Source: an uncultured Paludibacter sp.
Lineage (GTDB): Bacteria; Bacteroidota; Bacteroidia; Bacteroidales; Paludibacteraceae
NCBI GenBank assembly: GCA_937897985.1
Contig: CALCBD010000018.1
Location: 186,001 to 250,000 of the forward strand
Length of the DNA: 64,000 nt
Reading direction: 5' to 3'
Shown here: positions 36,517-47,400 of the stretch, piece after piece
Numbering within the stretch: position 1 is the stretch's first letter
Layout: each line of letters opens with the position of its first letter
Program-made: the position numbers and the translations under genes
The notes under the pieces: model-generated
Database searches by the model: none
What the model was told of the DNA's origin: nothing
The model's input: the letters and a program-made list of their open reading frames with translations, nothing else

Positions 36517-37917
36517 ATGAAATCAAAAATTACTTTTGTAGCGCTATTAATCAGCGCATTATGCTTCACTGCCAACGCTCAGGTTGCAACATGGACAGGT
36601 CCCGATGCCGGTGACTGGTCAACTGCAGCCAACTGGTCAACAGCATCAACACCGTTGTTGGCGGATAGTGTGTCCATACCTGCCGGGAAAACAGTAACCA
36701 TTTCCGAGAATGCCGGTACAATAAATCGTTTGTCAGTTTCAGGAAAATTAATTCTTACCGCTGCCGGTGTTTTAGTAGTCGATCAGGCTGTTTCGCCTAA
36801 TGTTTCGCCAATTGTAACACTGGCTGGTGGTGAGATTCAGAACAATGGCTCATTCACTGTGAAAAATTCGGTGGCAACTGCTTCAAATACAGTATTGCAG
36901 TTTGCCGAAAATGCTGAACGCGATAATTTATTTACGACCAGTGGTACATTTACACTCGATAATACCATTGGCGCTTATGCTTCAACAACCGGCAGAGGTA
37001 TCGGTTTAAATATGGTTACGCCGGGACGTGTTTCTACCTTTAAGATGGGCGGAACAATGAATATCAACATTAAAACCGGTTGCTGCTTTATTGAAACCAA
37101 CGGAGGCGGAAATCTCACATTGGATGGTACACTGGTTTTGGGAAGCTCCGGCGATTATAAAAATCTTCGTTTTATCAAAATTCAGCAGGGTGGTAGTGTT
37201 ACAGTTGCAGCTACTGCCGACCTGACTCTCTATACAGGTTTTGTTTCGGGCAACGGAGTTATCAACATGCAATCGGCCGGTACCACTGCTCCGGGTTCAA
37301 CATTTAATAATTTCGGAAAAATTGACATTCACGGTGGTTCAGCAACCACCGGTTACGGTTTATACTTCAATCCACAGGCTGCCGGGGCTCTCAATACCTT
37401 TAACAATGCCGGTACAATAAACCTGGATGGAACTTTCCCGCTCGGATTTATGTATATCGGAGGTAATTCCACAGGTGTAACCACTATTAATAATCAATCG
37501 ACAGGAACTTTAGCTCTTTTCAATGCTGACCCTGCTGCTCAGGTAATTAAAACATCGGGAACTTCAAATGCACTGACTTTCAATAACGAGGGTACGCTTA
37601 AAGTTTCATCGGCTGCTATTAACCTTTCTTCAACAGTTGCAGTTATGAATAATACCGGAAACATCATTTATAATTATATAGCCGGTGTAAATCAATTGAA
37701 AGAGTTCAAAGGCAAAATTTTCAGCAATGGAAATAATTTGATGATTGAATCACAGGAAAATGCTCAGCTGATTATCAGTGACCTTACCGGTAGAACTATT
37801 CGTACTGCAGAACTGACAGTAAACATGAATTCAATTGATACCAACCATCTGAAAGGTATTTATATTGCCCGTATTTTAACGACTAAAGGTGTTTATTCAC
37901 AGAAAATCAGTCTGTAA
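36517..37917 (+). CDS. Secreted beta-helix-like protein with T9SS domain
   Basis: Smaller relative of the 32943 protein, 466 residues. It has a signal peptide (to about residue 21, NAQ) and the opening module WTGPDAGDWSTAANW...DSVSIPAG. A Gly/Asn-rich repeat region with alternating short beta-strands (GGEIQNNGSFTV, GTINLDGTFPLG) fills about 60-390. The C-terminal T9SS sorting domain (about 400-466) contains LIISDLTGRTIR and GIYIARI. No catalytic residues can be proposed. The repeat units resemble those at 38000-39937, so the two arose by duplication. It may be a surface adhesin or glycan-binding scaffold. Confidence 0.72.
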   Translation: MKSKITFVALLISALCFTANAQVATWTGPDAGDWSTAANWSTASTPLLADSVSIPAGKTVTISENAGTINRLSVSGKLILTAAGVLVVDQAVSPNVSPIVTLAGGEIQNNGSFTVKNSVATASNTVLQFAENAERDNLFTTSGTFTLDNTIGAYASTTGRGIGLNMVTPGRVSTFKMGGTMNINIKTGCCFIETNGGGNLTLDGTLVLGSSGDYKNLRFIKIQQGGSVTVAATADLTLYTGFVSGNGVINMQSAGTTAPGSTFNNFGKIDIHGGSATTGYGLYFNPQAAGALNTFNNAGTINLDGTFPLGFMYIGGNSTGVTTINNQSTGTLALFNADPAAQVIKTSGTSNALTFNNEGTLKVSSAAINLSSTVAVMNNTGNIIYNYIAGVNQLKEFKGKIFSNGNNLMIESQENAQLIISDLTGRTIRTAELTVNMNSIDTNHLKGIYIARILTTKGVYSQKISL

Positions 37918-37937
37918 AATCATAAAATTTCCGGTTT

Positions 37938-37976
37938 GCTTCTCCCTTATTCCCAATCTGTGGGATAGGGAGCAGC
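37938..37976 (+). terminator. Imperfect hairpin between two beta-helix genes
   Basis: GCTTCTCCCTTATTCCC pairs imperfectly with GGGATAGGGAGCAGC around an AATCTGT-like loop. No T-run follows, so it may act as an attenuator or RNA end rather than a full terminator. Confidence 0.35.
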
Positions 37977-37999
37977 AAAAGGAATAAAATTAAATTGAG

Positions 38000-39937
38000 A
38001 TGATGAGAAAAATTTTAAATTCAGTTTTTTGTATTGCATTGCTGACTATAATACTCGCGGCTGCCAATGCAAATGCTGCTACTATTACCTACGCTGTTGC
38101 CACAGGAAACTGGACTGATGCTAACTGGACACCACAGGCACCTGTTACAGGTGACAATGTCGTTATTCCGGCAGGTGCAGTGGTTACTGTTAATACAGAC
38201 CTCACTTCGGCGAAGTTCAATTCTTTATCGGTTTCAGGTTCACTTACCATAGAAAATACCGGAGTGCTTGCTATTGAACAGATTACCAGCACAAATCCGC
38301 TTGTAGGTGTAGGTGGCGGAACTTTGATCAACAACGGAACATTGAGCATCAAACAAACACTGGCAAACTCCAACGCTGCCATTAATTTATCGAACGGTAC
38401 GGATGCTGATTCCAGATTGATAAATGCCGGTACATTATCTGTCGATATGATGGCAAGTACAATCGCCACGGCGAGTACCAGATGTATTTATCTTACCCAA
38501 ACCACAGCAACCCGTAGTCCGCACCTGACATTAGGCGGTACAATGAATTTTTCGGTTCCAAACGGTACCCGTTTTTTTGAACTTGGAAGTGGTGCAAATG
38601 CTGTAATTGATGGTAATGCTGTTATCGGCAGCACTTCCGATTATAAAAACTGGCGCCTGATTCACATGGGTAACGGAGGTACATTAACACTGGCAGGCAG
38701 TCTGGAATTTTATTCGGGATATATCAGTGCCAATGGTGTTATCAGTCAATCGGTAACAGGTACAGGTTCGGCTGTCGGAACAGTTGTTAATTCAGGAACG
38801 CTTAAAATTCACGGAATGGCCGGATTAAGCGGCTCGTATGCTATTTACCTCAACGCTCAGCGTAGCGGAATCAGTCCTAATTATACTTACGGTACCGCTA
38901 AATTCAGAAATACAGGAAATTTAATTATCGATGGAAATTATCCAACTTCTTATGGTGCCATTTACCTGAATGGAAATCCGGGTGCGACCGATGAACTTAA
39001 AAACGAAGGTGCTTTGACAGTTTCAAATGATGGAACAGGTCCGGCTATTTCCTGTCAGATTGCAAATGTGATGACAGCTGCAGTGATAAACTCGTCAGTC
39101 ATGAATTTAAGTTCGGCCGGAACTAAATCAATAGTCATGGGCGATGCAAATTCATCTTTGGTAAATTCGGGAAATATCATTGTAAATAAAGCGGTTAGCG
39201 GATATGTGTTAAATGCCACAGCAGCATCGATAAGCAACAATACGAACGGTGTTTTCAGTTTCAATGTAGCCGACAACAGCGCTGCAGCTATTGATGGCAC
39301 CAACAAAATTGTATTTACAAATAACGGTGGAACTGTCAACGGACGAGGAATTTTCGGAGCCGGAACTTTTGTACCTTCTACCGGAACAATTGCTCCGGGT
39401 GGTGCTGCGATTGGTGCATTTACTTTTGCAGATGCCCTGCTTACACTTACCGGAAAATTGGTTATGAACGCTACCGGAACTGCAAATGCCGGAGTGGATT
39501 ACGACCAGATAAACTCCACAGGCACTTTGAATATTGCAGAAACAACACTTGAATTTTCAGCTGATTATACAGCACAAAATGCTGACAATCTGGCTTTGAT
39601 AACTGCTGCCTCACTGACAGGTACTTTCAGCGCGATAACCAAACCGGTGAATTGGGCAGCGAATTATTCCCCGACTAACGCAAATCTGCTTTACGATACA
39701 TCAACTGCAGTCAACAATAAACCGGCAACTGCTAAAATTGCCGTCGTTCGAAATGCAATTATTGTGTCAAATCCCGGAAATGCTTATTGCAGCATTTCAG
39801 ATATGGCAGGTCGTACAGTAAAAAGTATTGTGTTTAACAATCAAAGCGATACTTTTGTAATCAATAATTTAAAAGGTATATATATTATCCGTATTAGTTC
39901 GGAAGAAGGAAACTTCACACAAAAGGTAAATTTATAA
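38000..39937 (+). CDS. Secreted beta-helix-like protein with T9SS domain
   Basis: Third beta-helix relative, 645 residues. The signal peptide ends near ANAA (about residue 27). The N-terminal module (GNWTDANWTPQAPVTGDNVVIPAG) matches the other two, though the first WTG is lost. Repeats such as GGGTLINNGTLSIKQ and GNLIIDGNYPTSYGAIYLNG run to about 470. A segment common to T9SS proteins (GTIAPGGAAIGAFTFADALLTLTGKLVM, about 455-530) is shared with the 32943 protein. The T9SS sorting domain (about 575-645) has CSISDMAGRTVK and GIYIIRI. The role is unknown; surface adhesion or glycan binding is inference. It is followed by a palindromic element that probably ends the operon. Confidence 0.72.
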   Translation: MMRKILNSVFCIALLTIILAAANANAATITYAVATGNWTDANWTPQAPVTGDNVVIPAGAVVTVNTDLTSAKFNSLSVSGSLTIENTGVLAIEQITSTNPLVGVGGGTLINNGTLSIKQTLANSNAAINLSNGTDADSRLINAGTLSVDMMASTIATASTRCIYLTQTTATRSPHLTLGGTMNFSVPNGTRFFELGSGANAVIDGNAVIGSTSDYKNWRLIHMGNGGTLTLAGSLEFYSGYISANGVISQSVTGTGSAVGTVVNSGTLKIHGMAGLSGSYAIYLNAQRSGISPNYTYGTAKFRNTGNLIIDGNYPTSYGAIYLNGNPGATDELKNEGALTVSNDGTGPAISCQIANVMTAAVINSSVMNLSSAGTKSIVMGDANSSLVNSGNIIVNKAVSGYVLNATAASISNNTNGVFSFNVADNSAAAIDGTNKIVFTNNGGTVNGRGIFGAGTFVPSTGTIAPGGAAIGAFTFADALLTLTGKLVMNATGTANAGVDYDQINSTGTLNIAETTLEFSADYTAQNADNLALITAASLTGTFSAITKPVNWAANYSPTNANLLYDTSTAVNNKPATAKIAVVRNAIIVSNPGNAYCSISDMAGRTVKSIVFNNQSDTFVINNLKGIYIIRISSEEGNFTQKVNL

Positions 39938-39990
39938 TTAGTTTTTTAAGATTAGATTATTATTTGGTTATCAGTAATCAGGAGGGAATT

Positions 39991-40202
39991 GAGGCTGTCT
40001 CAAAAGACGCTGTACAATTTCATAAAGTTATAAATTGTAAGTTGAGTATTGAATAATTCATATTTTGAACGCTAAGTCGCTACGGCACAAAGCCGCAAAA
40101 GTATTTTCTTCGTGTCGTTGCGACTTTGTGTTGTTGCGTTCAAAAATAACTCTTACAGTTTGTAAGTAGGTTGTGGAAAAAAACAACTTATGAGACAGCC
40201 TC
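39991..40202. repeat. Palindromic MITE-like element, copy 2
   Basis: A 212-bp non-coding element. The terminal repeats GAGGCTGTCTCAAAAG (39991-40006) and CTTATGAGACAGCCTC (40187-40202) match at 15 of 16 positions. Inner arms TTTTGAACGC (40063-40072) and GCGTTCAAAA (40136-40145), and AAGTCGC (40074-40080) and GCGACTT (40120-40126), allow a long hairpin. The tips resemble terminal repeats of an insertion sequence, so it may be mobilised in trans. No target duplication is obvious. It fills most of the 298-bp gap before the GH2 gene. Confidence 0.65.
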
Positions 40203-40235
40203 TTATTCCTTTCGGTTGCGCAATTTGAAGAAAAA

Positions 40236-42053
40236 ATGAAAAAAATTAAACAGCTGATCCTCTTATTTTTAATGTCATCCGGTCTTTCGGTTGGTTATGC
40301 TCAAACCACACCTCAAATAATTAATGTTGATGGCCGGTCAACCATTTCGTTGGATGGACTTTGGAAAACCATTGTTGATCCTTTCGAAAACGGATACTAT
40401 GATTATCGCCGGATGCCGTTGAAGAACGGATACGGAGCCGACAGGGATGTAACCGACAAAAGCCTTTTGCAGGAGTACAATTTTGCGACGGATAAAACTT
40501 TGTTTGTGCCGGGTGACTGGAACACACAGCGTCCCGAACTCTATTACTACGAAGGAACTATCTGGTACAGAAACCGTTTTCAGTACCGGATTAAAAATGA
40601 TAAGCGTGTATTTTTACACTTCGGAGCAGTCAATTACGAAGCCATTGTTTTCGTCAACGGAAAGGAAGCAGGAAAGCACGTAGGAGGCTTTACGCCTTTC
40701 AACTTTGAAGTTACCGGCATGCTCAGATCGGGTGAAAATTCAGTCGTTGTTAAAGTTGACAATAAGCGTTTTCCCGAAGCGGTACCAACAATCAATACAG
40801 ATTGGTGGAACTATGGCGGCATTACCCGTCAGGTCAACCTGATTGAAACACCTGCAACCTTTGTTCGAGATTACTATTTACAACTTAAGAAAAACGACAG
40901 AAATACATTGGTTGGTTGGGTGCAGTTGGATGGAAACAACTCCGGCAAGTCAGTAAAAGTGGAAATTCCCGAACTGAAATTAACCCTGAACATCACACCC
41001 GATAGCAAAGGATATGCTTCGTTTGAGTGTAAAATAAAACCGGTATACTGGTCACCCGAAAATCCGAAGCTTTATAAAGTAAACATCAGTACCGATTCAG
41101 ATATAATAAGCGACGAAATAGGTTTTCGCACAATTGAAACACAGGGAACCAAGATTTTGCTCAATGGGAAACCGGTTTTCCTGAGAGGAGTTTCAGTTCA
41201 CGAAGAAGCCGCATTCCGCAATGGCAGAGCTTATTCAAAGGAAGAAGATTTGATTTTATTGCAATGGGCCAAAGAAATGGGCTGTAACTTTGTACGTCTG
41301 GCTCATTACCCGCACAACGAACAAATGATTCGTCAGGCCGAAAAATTGGGCATTCTGGTTTGGTCGGAAATACCGGTGTACTGGACCATTCAATGGAAAA
41401 ATACTGAAACTTATAAAAATGCTGAGAATCAGCTGACCGACAATATTGTTCGTGATAAAAACCGGGCAAATATTATTATTTGGTCTATTGCGAACGAAAC
41501 ACCTCAAAGTTCCGAACGTCTTAGTTTTCTTACCCGTCTGGCCGAAAAAGTCAGATCGCTCGACCCTGTACGTTTAGTGGGTGCGGCTATGGAAAAAGAA
41601 GAAGTTAAACCGGGATTAATGACGGTAGATGATCCACTGAGCAAAGTGATGGATGTGCTGAGTTTCAATCAGTATGTGGGATGGTACGATGGTTTACCTG
41701 AAAAGTGCGATCGTGTCAACTGGACCTTTGATATTCAGAAACCGGTCATTATTACAGAATTTGGCGGTAGTGCACTGTACGGAATGCGTGGCGGTAAAAC
41801 TGAAAGGTTCACAGAGGATTATCAGGAAGATTTGTACACTAAAAGTGTTGAAATGCTGAAGAGAATCCCGGGTCTTGCCGGTTGTACACCATGGATTTTA
41901 AAGGATTTCCGCTCGCCACGCCGGCAATTGCGTGATATTCAGGACGATTTCAACAGAAAAGGGTTGATTTCGGATAAGGGGCAGAAGAAACGCGCATTCT
42001 TCGTTATGCAAAAATGGTACGAAGAAATAAAGAACAAAGAAACTGCACAGTAA
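40236..42053 (+). CDS. GH2 exo-glycosidase (beta-galactosidase/beta-glucuronidase type)
   Basis: Removes a terminal beta-linked sugar; the exact sugar (galactose, glucuronate or mannose) is not clear. The 605-residue protein has a signal peptide (to about residue 22, YAQ), a sugar-binding jelly roll (about 30-195, WYRNRFQYRI, HVGGFTPFNFEVT), an Ig-like domain (about 200-285) and a TIM barrel. The acid/base is Glu421 in IIWSIANETP and the nucleophile is Glu508 in VIITEFGGSA. At this length it is a compact GH2, as in beta-glucuronidases. A clear relative of similar layout starts at 62884. It heads the long run of plus-strand genes to 55616. Confidence 0.92.
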   Translation: MKKIKQLILLFLMSSGLSVGYAQTTPQIINVDGRSTISLDGLWKTIVDPFENGYYDYRRMPLKNGYGADRDVTDKSLLQEYNFATDKTLFVPGDWNTQRPELYYYEGTIWYRNRFQYRIKNDKRVFLHFGAVNYEAIVFVNGKEAGKHVGGFTPFNFEVTGMLRSGENSVVVKVDNKRFPEAVPTINTDWWNYGGITRQVNLIETPATFVRDYYLQLKKNDRNTLVGWVQLDGNNSGKSVKVEIPELKLTLNITPDSKGYASFECKIKPVYWSPENPKLYKVNISTDSDIISDEIGFRTIETQGTKILLNGKPVFLRGVSVHEEAAFRNGRAYSKEEDLILLQWAKEMGCNFVRLAHYPHNEQMIRQAEKLGILVWSEIPVYWTIQWKNTETYKNAENQLTDNIVRDKNRANIIIWSIANETPQSSERLSFLTRLAEKVRSLDPVRLVGAAMEKEEVKPGLMTVDDPLSKVMDVLSFNQYVGWYDGLPEKCDRVNWTFDIQKPVIITEFGGSALYGMRGGKTERFTEDYQEDLYTKSVEMLKRIPGLAGCTPWILKDFRSPRRQLRDIQDDFNRKGLISDKGQKKRAFFVMQKWYEEIKNKETAQ

Positions 42054-42127
42054 TTTCCTGAACAAATGACTCAGAGCAACCCTTTGCGTCCGGATAATGA
42101 AATCGGGATAAAATAAAGGGTAAAAAA

Positions 42128-44434
42128 ATGACACGTAAAATGATAATTAAAAATACAGAAAACAAAGTTAACCTCAAATTTTCCTTCAGGGTGTCGGGGT
42201 GCCTTTTGTTTTTATTAATGAGTATTTCTCTGAACTCCCAAACCATCAGTCCGTACCTGATTGGCAACAATGCCTGGTACGACGGAAATGTGGGTAACCT
42301 GTGGGGACTTATGTCGACTGCCGGATTTCAGACGATACGAATTGGCGGAGCCGGTGCTGAGGGTTATAGTGCTACGAGTACCAAATACCTGTCGCTGGTA
42401 AATGGTATTAAATCTGCGGGAGCCGAACCGGTTGTTCAGGTTGCTCGTTATTATACCGACGCCGAGGTAAAAGCCATTATAACGAATATTAATATTACCA
42501 ATGGAAAGAAAGTGAAATTCTGGAGCATTGGTAATGAACCTGATCACACCAATCGTCCAAGTACTCCTGAAGAAGTTTGTGCGTATATCAAACGTATATC
42601 GTCCGCTCTGAAATCGGTTGATCCCACCATTAAAGTGTTGGGACCGGAAACTGCAGGGTTTCAGAGCACCAATTATATTTCGCGTATGTTGGGAGGCGAT
42701 CTGGATATAACAGGTGCCGATGCCAATGGCAATTATTATATTGATGTTTATACATGGCATCGGTATATGTTTATTGATATTGCCGGGCTGGAAACAGATG
42801 TCAATACATTTTTGTCAAAAGTTGCTCAGGCCAACCTCAAACGTCCTGCCGATAAACAATTGAGCTGGGGTATTACCGAATTTAATACTTCCTACAATAA
42901 CAGCAGTAATACTTTGGGCGACGACCAGAATGTTTGGTCGTTTCGTGCCGGGCAGGTTTTTGCCGAAGTATATGCACTCGGAATGCGAAAAGGAGCAACA
43001 GTGATGACTGCCTGGAGCATGCTCGAAGGTGAAGTGGAGCGTGAAGGTACGGATTTGAGTCTTTTTGATAAGGATTTAAAAGGGCGTTCGAATTATTATC
43101 ACAGTCTGATGCTTGGTCAGAATATGAAATCGAACTACTTATCGGCAACCGATAATCAAAGCAATGTATCTGTTATTTCGATGAAAGATAACAGCGGAGT
43201 TGCAGTTATGATTCTGAATAAAGACAAAGTGAATGGGTTTGATTATTCGCTTCGATTGAATACAAGCAGTATAGTTCAAAGTAATATTTTGAATATCAAT
43301 GTGCCCGCAGGGATAAATCAGGAAATTCAGGGATATATTCCTGCTGCAGCCACTCAAATGCTGGTATTCGATGCTGCCGGAACACTCACAAAACGATATG
43401 TTTATACCTCGCTCGATGCAGATGCCCGCAGAGCTCCGGTGGTTCAGACAGTTGTATGTAATACTCCTCCGGCTATCAATCTGATATCAAAACAAGTCAT
43501 ACCAAATGATAAAGGAGTTGTTACTGTGAATTTGTCCGGTATCACTGACGGGGATAAATGTAGTCAGGGTGTTACAGTAACAGCTCAGTCGGCCAATACA
43601 AATATCGTTTCGGTAAGTCAGGTAAATTACAATGCCTGCAGCAAAACTGCAACACTTGAATTATTGCCCAAAGCAAGCGGAAAAACCACCGTTACTGTCA
43701 CGGTAACCGAAAACAATCACAGTTGTACTCCGCTGAGTACTTCCACCGGTTTCGAAGTACAGGCTTATACGCCTTCATCTGTTCCCGGAAAAATTGAAGC
43801 CGAAAATTATATCAATATGTCCGGTGTTCAAACTCAGGCAACAACCGATACCGGAGGCGGAAGTAATGTCGGTTATATTGATGCCGGCGATTGGATGGAT
43901 TATGGTGTGCGGGTCGACAAAACTTCGGTTTACGATGTCAATTTCCGGTTGGCAAGCTTTCCGACCAGCACAGTTGGTGCATTCAAATTAATGAACGGAA
44001 ATTCGACACTGGTAACCGTTACTGTACAAAAAACCACAGGCTGGCAGGACTGGATGACCCAAACGGCAAGAGTGAATCTGACTGCAGGTGATCAGATACT
44101 GCGAATTGCAGTAACCGGTTCGGGACTGAACATCAACTGGTTGGATTTTACAGATACCAAAACTGCAGTATCAAACACTGCAAATGATAAAAATTTGGTT
44201 GATATCAACCGGCAGGGTGAACAGATTGTATTCGATTTCAGCAAGTTAACTCCTGAGGTGAGTGATTCGGTGCTTCGCATTTTCACGCTTTCGGGTCAGT
44301 TACTTGTGAGCCGGACTTTGCCGGGTAATAGTAAAAGTTATGTAATTAACAAATCGGAACTCAATTCAGGTGTGTTGATTGCCAATTATCGTACAAAGAA
44401 TAACATTTTCAATCAAAAATTTGTATTAAACTGA
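42128..44434 (+). CDS. Clan GH-A glycoside hydrolase with CBM6 and T9SS domain, family uncertain
   Basis: Probable surface endo-glycanase. The 768-residue protein has a signal peptide (to about residue 38) and a TIM barrel at about 40-330. FWSIGNEPDH gives candidate acid/base Glu137 and WGITEFNTSY gives candidate nucleophile Glu251. A beta-sandwich follows to about 430, then an Ig-like domain (about 440-545). A clear CBM6 lies at about 555-680 (GKIEAENYINMSG, GYIDAGDWMDYGV, INWLDF), and the protein ends in a T9SS sorting domain. CBM6 modules bind beta-1,3-glucan, xylan or agarose. By eye I cannot decide between GH86-, GH39- and GH157-like families. The ATG at 42140 is an alternative start. 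The SusC gene follows after 62 bp. Confidence 0.78.
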   Translation: MTRKMIIKNTENKVNLKFSFRVSGCLLFLLMSISLNSQTISPYLIGNNAWYDGNVGNLWGLMSTAGFQTIRIGGAGAEGYSATSTKYLSLVNGIKSAGAEPVVQVARYYTDAEVKAIITNINITNGKKVKFWSIGNEPDHTNRPSTPEEVCAYIKRISSALKSVDPTIKVLGPETAGFQSTNYISRMLGGDLDITGADANGNYYIDVYTWHRYMFIDIAGLETDVNTFLSKVAQANLKRPADKQLSWGITEFNTSYNNSSNTLGDDQNVWSFRAGQVFAEVYALGMRKGATVMTAWSMLEGEVEREGTDLSLFDKDLKGRSNYYHSLMLGQNMKSNYLSATDNQSNVSVISMKDNSGVAVMILNKDKVNGFDYSLRLNTSSIVQSNILNINVPAGINQEIQGYIPAAATQMLVFDAAGTLTKRYVYTSLDADARRAPVVQTVVCNTPPAINLISKQVIPNDKGVVTVNLSGITDGDKCSQGVTVTAQSANTNIVSVSQVNYNACSKTATLELLPKASGKTTVTVTVTENNHSCTPLSTSTGFEVQAYTPSSVPGKIEAENYINMSGVQTQATTDTGGGSNVGYIDAGDWMDYGVRVDKTSVYDVNFRLASFPTSTVGAFKLMNGNSTLVTVTVQKTTGWQDWMTQTARVNLTAGDQILRIAVTGSGLNINWLDFTDTKTAVSNTANDKNLVDINRQGEQIVFDFSKLTPEVSDSVLRIFTLSGQLLVSRTLPGNSKSYVINKSELNSGVLIANYRTKNNIFNQKFVLN

Positions 44435-44496
44435 AAAGTTGCAAATTCATGATTTTATAAAATACTTTAAATCAAATAAATAATTAATTCAATCTT

Positions 44497-47400
44497 ATGG
44501 GAAACAGATTAATTCCTAATTATTCCGACAGGATAATAAACAGCCGGAACGCAATTAAAATTTTGCGTTTATCCGTGCTGTCAGTTCTGATTGGAATTAC
44601 AGCGTTCAATGCTAAGGTACATGCTCAAAAGAAACAGACCGATATCCGCGTGACTCAGGGTACAACATTGAACGATACCAATAAAAAGCGAAAAATTTCC
44701 GGAACCGTTACTGATGCCAAAGGAGAAACAATTCCCGGAGCAACTGTAATAGTCACCGGTACAAATGCAGCTACAATTACCAATATAGATGGAGCATTCA
44801 GCCTCGATATACCGTCGAACACAACGAAGTTCACGGTTTCCTATGTTGGTTATGTTTCAAAGGACGTCGAGCTGAAAAATCAGAATACTTTTAAAATTGT
44901 ACTCGAAGAAGCCAATGTAGCTATTTCCGAAGTGGTGGTGGTAGGTTACGGTTTTCAGAAAAAGGAAAGTGTGGTAGGTGCAATTTCGCAGGTTAATTCC
45001 GAAACACTTGTAAAATCCGGAAACAGCAATGTAACCAATGCACTGGCCGGAAAAATGTCGGGGGTTTTAACCATTCAGCAAACAGGTCAGCCCGGACAGA
45101 ATGGTTCTGAAATTATTATTCGTGGTTTGTCGAGCTGGAACGGTTCCCAGCCACTTGTTATGGTGGATGGTGTCGAACGTGATTTTTCCAACCTCGATCC
45201 GAATGAAATCAATACTATTTCGGTGCTCAAAGATGCATCGGCTACCGCTGTTTTCGGTGCCAAAGGTGCCAACGGTGTTATCATCGTTACTACCAAACGT
45301 GGTACACTGGGAAAACCGAAACTGAATTTCTCGGGTTCGACAGGCATCGAGATTCCAACCGATTTACCACAGCACATTAGTTCATATACTACAATGAGTA
45401 TGTTGAACGTTGGGTATATGAACAAAGGTGGCGACAATTTTCAACGCCTTATTCCTGAAAGTGCTTTACGCGAATATCAGCATCCATCCACCCGTTTAAA
45501 CTCGTTGCGCTATCCGGACAATAACTGGTTCGATCTGATGACCAAACCTTTTGCACAAAACTCGCAGGCGAATATCAACCTCAGCGGAGGAACCAATTTC
45601 GTTAAATATTTCGCTTCGTTTGGTTACCTCCACGAAGGCGACTTTTTTGATGGATACAACGTAGGATTTGATGACACCCGTTATAAAAACGACCGGATTA
45701 ATTACCGTTCGAATCTCGATTTTCACATTAGCAATTCTACCGATTTATCATTCAATATGGGCGGTGATGTTCAGATTACCAATGCTCACAAGGCTTCTCC
45801 CTGGAAATCGTTGTATGGTGCTTCACCGGCCGTATATCCGGCTTATTTCCCCGAATGGGCTCTCGAGGAAGTTCCCGACCCCGATTATCCCAATGCCACA
45901 GGCATAAGATACGCTGATAAGATAGGTGAATATTTTGATAATCCGTATAGTCTTTTTTATAGTGGATCGTTTGATAAAACACTGACATCCAAGTTTTTTA
46001 CTGACCTTCTGTTCAATCAAAAGCTTGACTTTATTACCAAAGGACTGGCATTAAAGGCAAAAGTTTCGTTAAGTACAAGTTACCAGAATCTGGCACTTAC
46101 AGCCGATTATAACTTTCCGCAATACCGCCTCGATTATACAAAAATCGGCGTAGCGGGTGTAAATCCGTGGTTCCGCGTGGGTGAAGGCAATGAGGTTTAC
46201 AAGCAACAACCTCTCGATATTAACATCGGAGGAATGCAGGGCGATTATTATACCGATTTATATTACGAATTTGCGGCTAACTACAACCGTTCGTTCGGAA
46301 AACACAATGTAACAGCACTCGCACTGATCAATTTCCAGGAAAAAAACAAAAATACTGAATTCGGCTATTACAATGCCGGGGTTGTCGGACGTGCCACTTA
46401 CGATTACTCAGGCCGGTATTTGCTCGAAGCAAATGTGGGTTATACAGGCTCCGAACGATTTGCACCCGGAAACCGTTTCGGGCTCTTTCCCTCAATAGCT
46501 TTAGGTTGGGTTGTTTCCGAAGAAAAATTCTTTCGTCCTTTAACGTCGGTTATGAATAAACTTAAGCTCCGTTATTCGGATGGTTTGGTAGGTAGCGACA
46601 ATGCCGGTAACCGCTGGCTGTATATCAGCAATTACTCGGTAAGCGGTAATTATATTATCGAGGATAAGGCAGCTAACTCGGTTTCGCAGTGGGAAATGGC
46701 CCATAAGCGCGATTTGGGTATCGAAATGGGTTTTTTCAAAAATAAATTCCGTCTGGGTGTGGATTTGTACGACGAATACCGCGATCGTATGTTGCTCACA
46801 CCGAATACTGTGACCTTCTTTGTGGGAAACTCATTCAAGGAACTGAATCTCGGTAAGATGAAAAAACACGGATTTGAAATTGATGCAGAATACAATGGAA
46901 CTGTTGGAAAAAACTTTGAGTATTTTATCAAAGGCAATTTCGGATTTAACGAAAACCGTATACTTTACAAAGATGACCTTCCTTATGCCGAAGACTATCA
47001 AAAGCAGGCCGGTAAACTCTATGGTGGTCAGCTTAATGGTGTGGAACTTAATGGTAACCAGTATTTTACGAGTGTCGATGATTTACATTTGAACCCAACT
47101 CCTCCGCTCGGAATTACTGCTTCGAACGTCGGCGATTATCAATATGTTGATTACAATGGCGATGGTGCCATCACTACTGCCGATAAACATCCGATTGCCG
47201 GTTCGCTTTATCCTCCGGTTACTTATTCATTATCGGCCGGATTCAGCTATAAAAACTTCGATTTTAACTTTATGTTTCAGGGCAATTCGGGTAAATACGT
47301 GAATTTTAACGGAGCTTTTGAATACGAATTTCTCAAGGGAAATATCCGCGTACACGAAGCTCAGTTAGACTACTGGACACCTGTAAATCCGAATGCCAAT

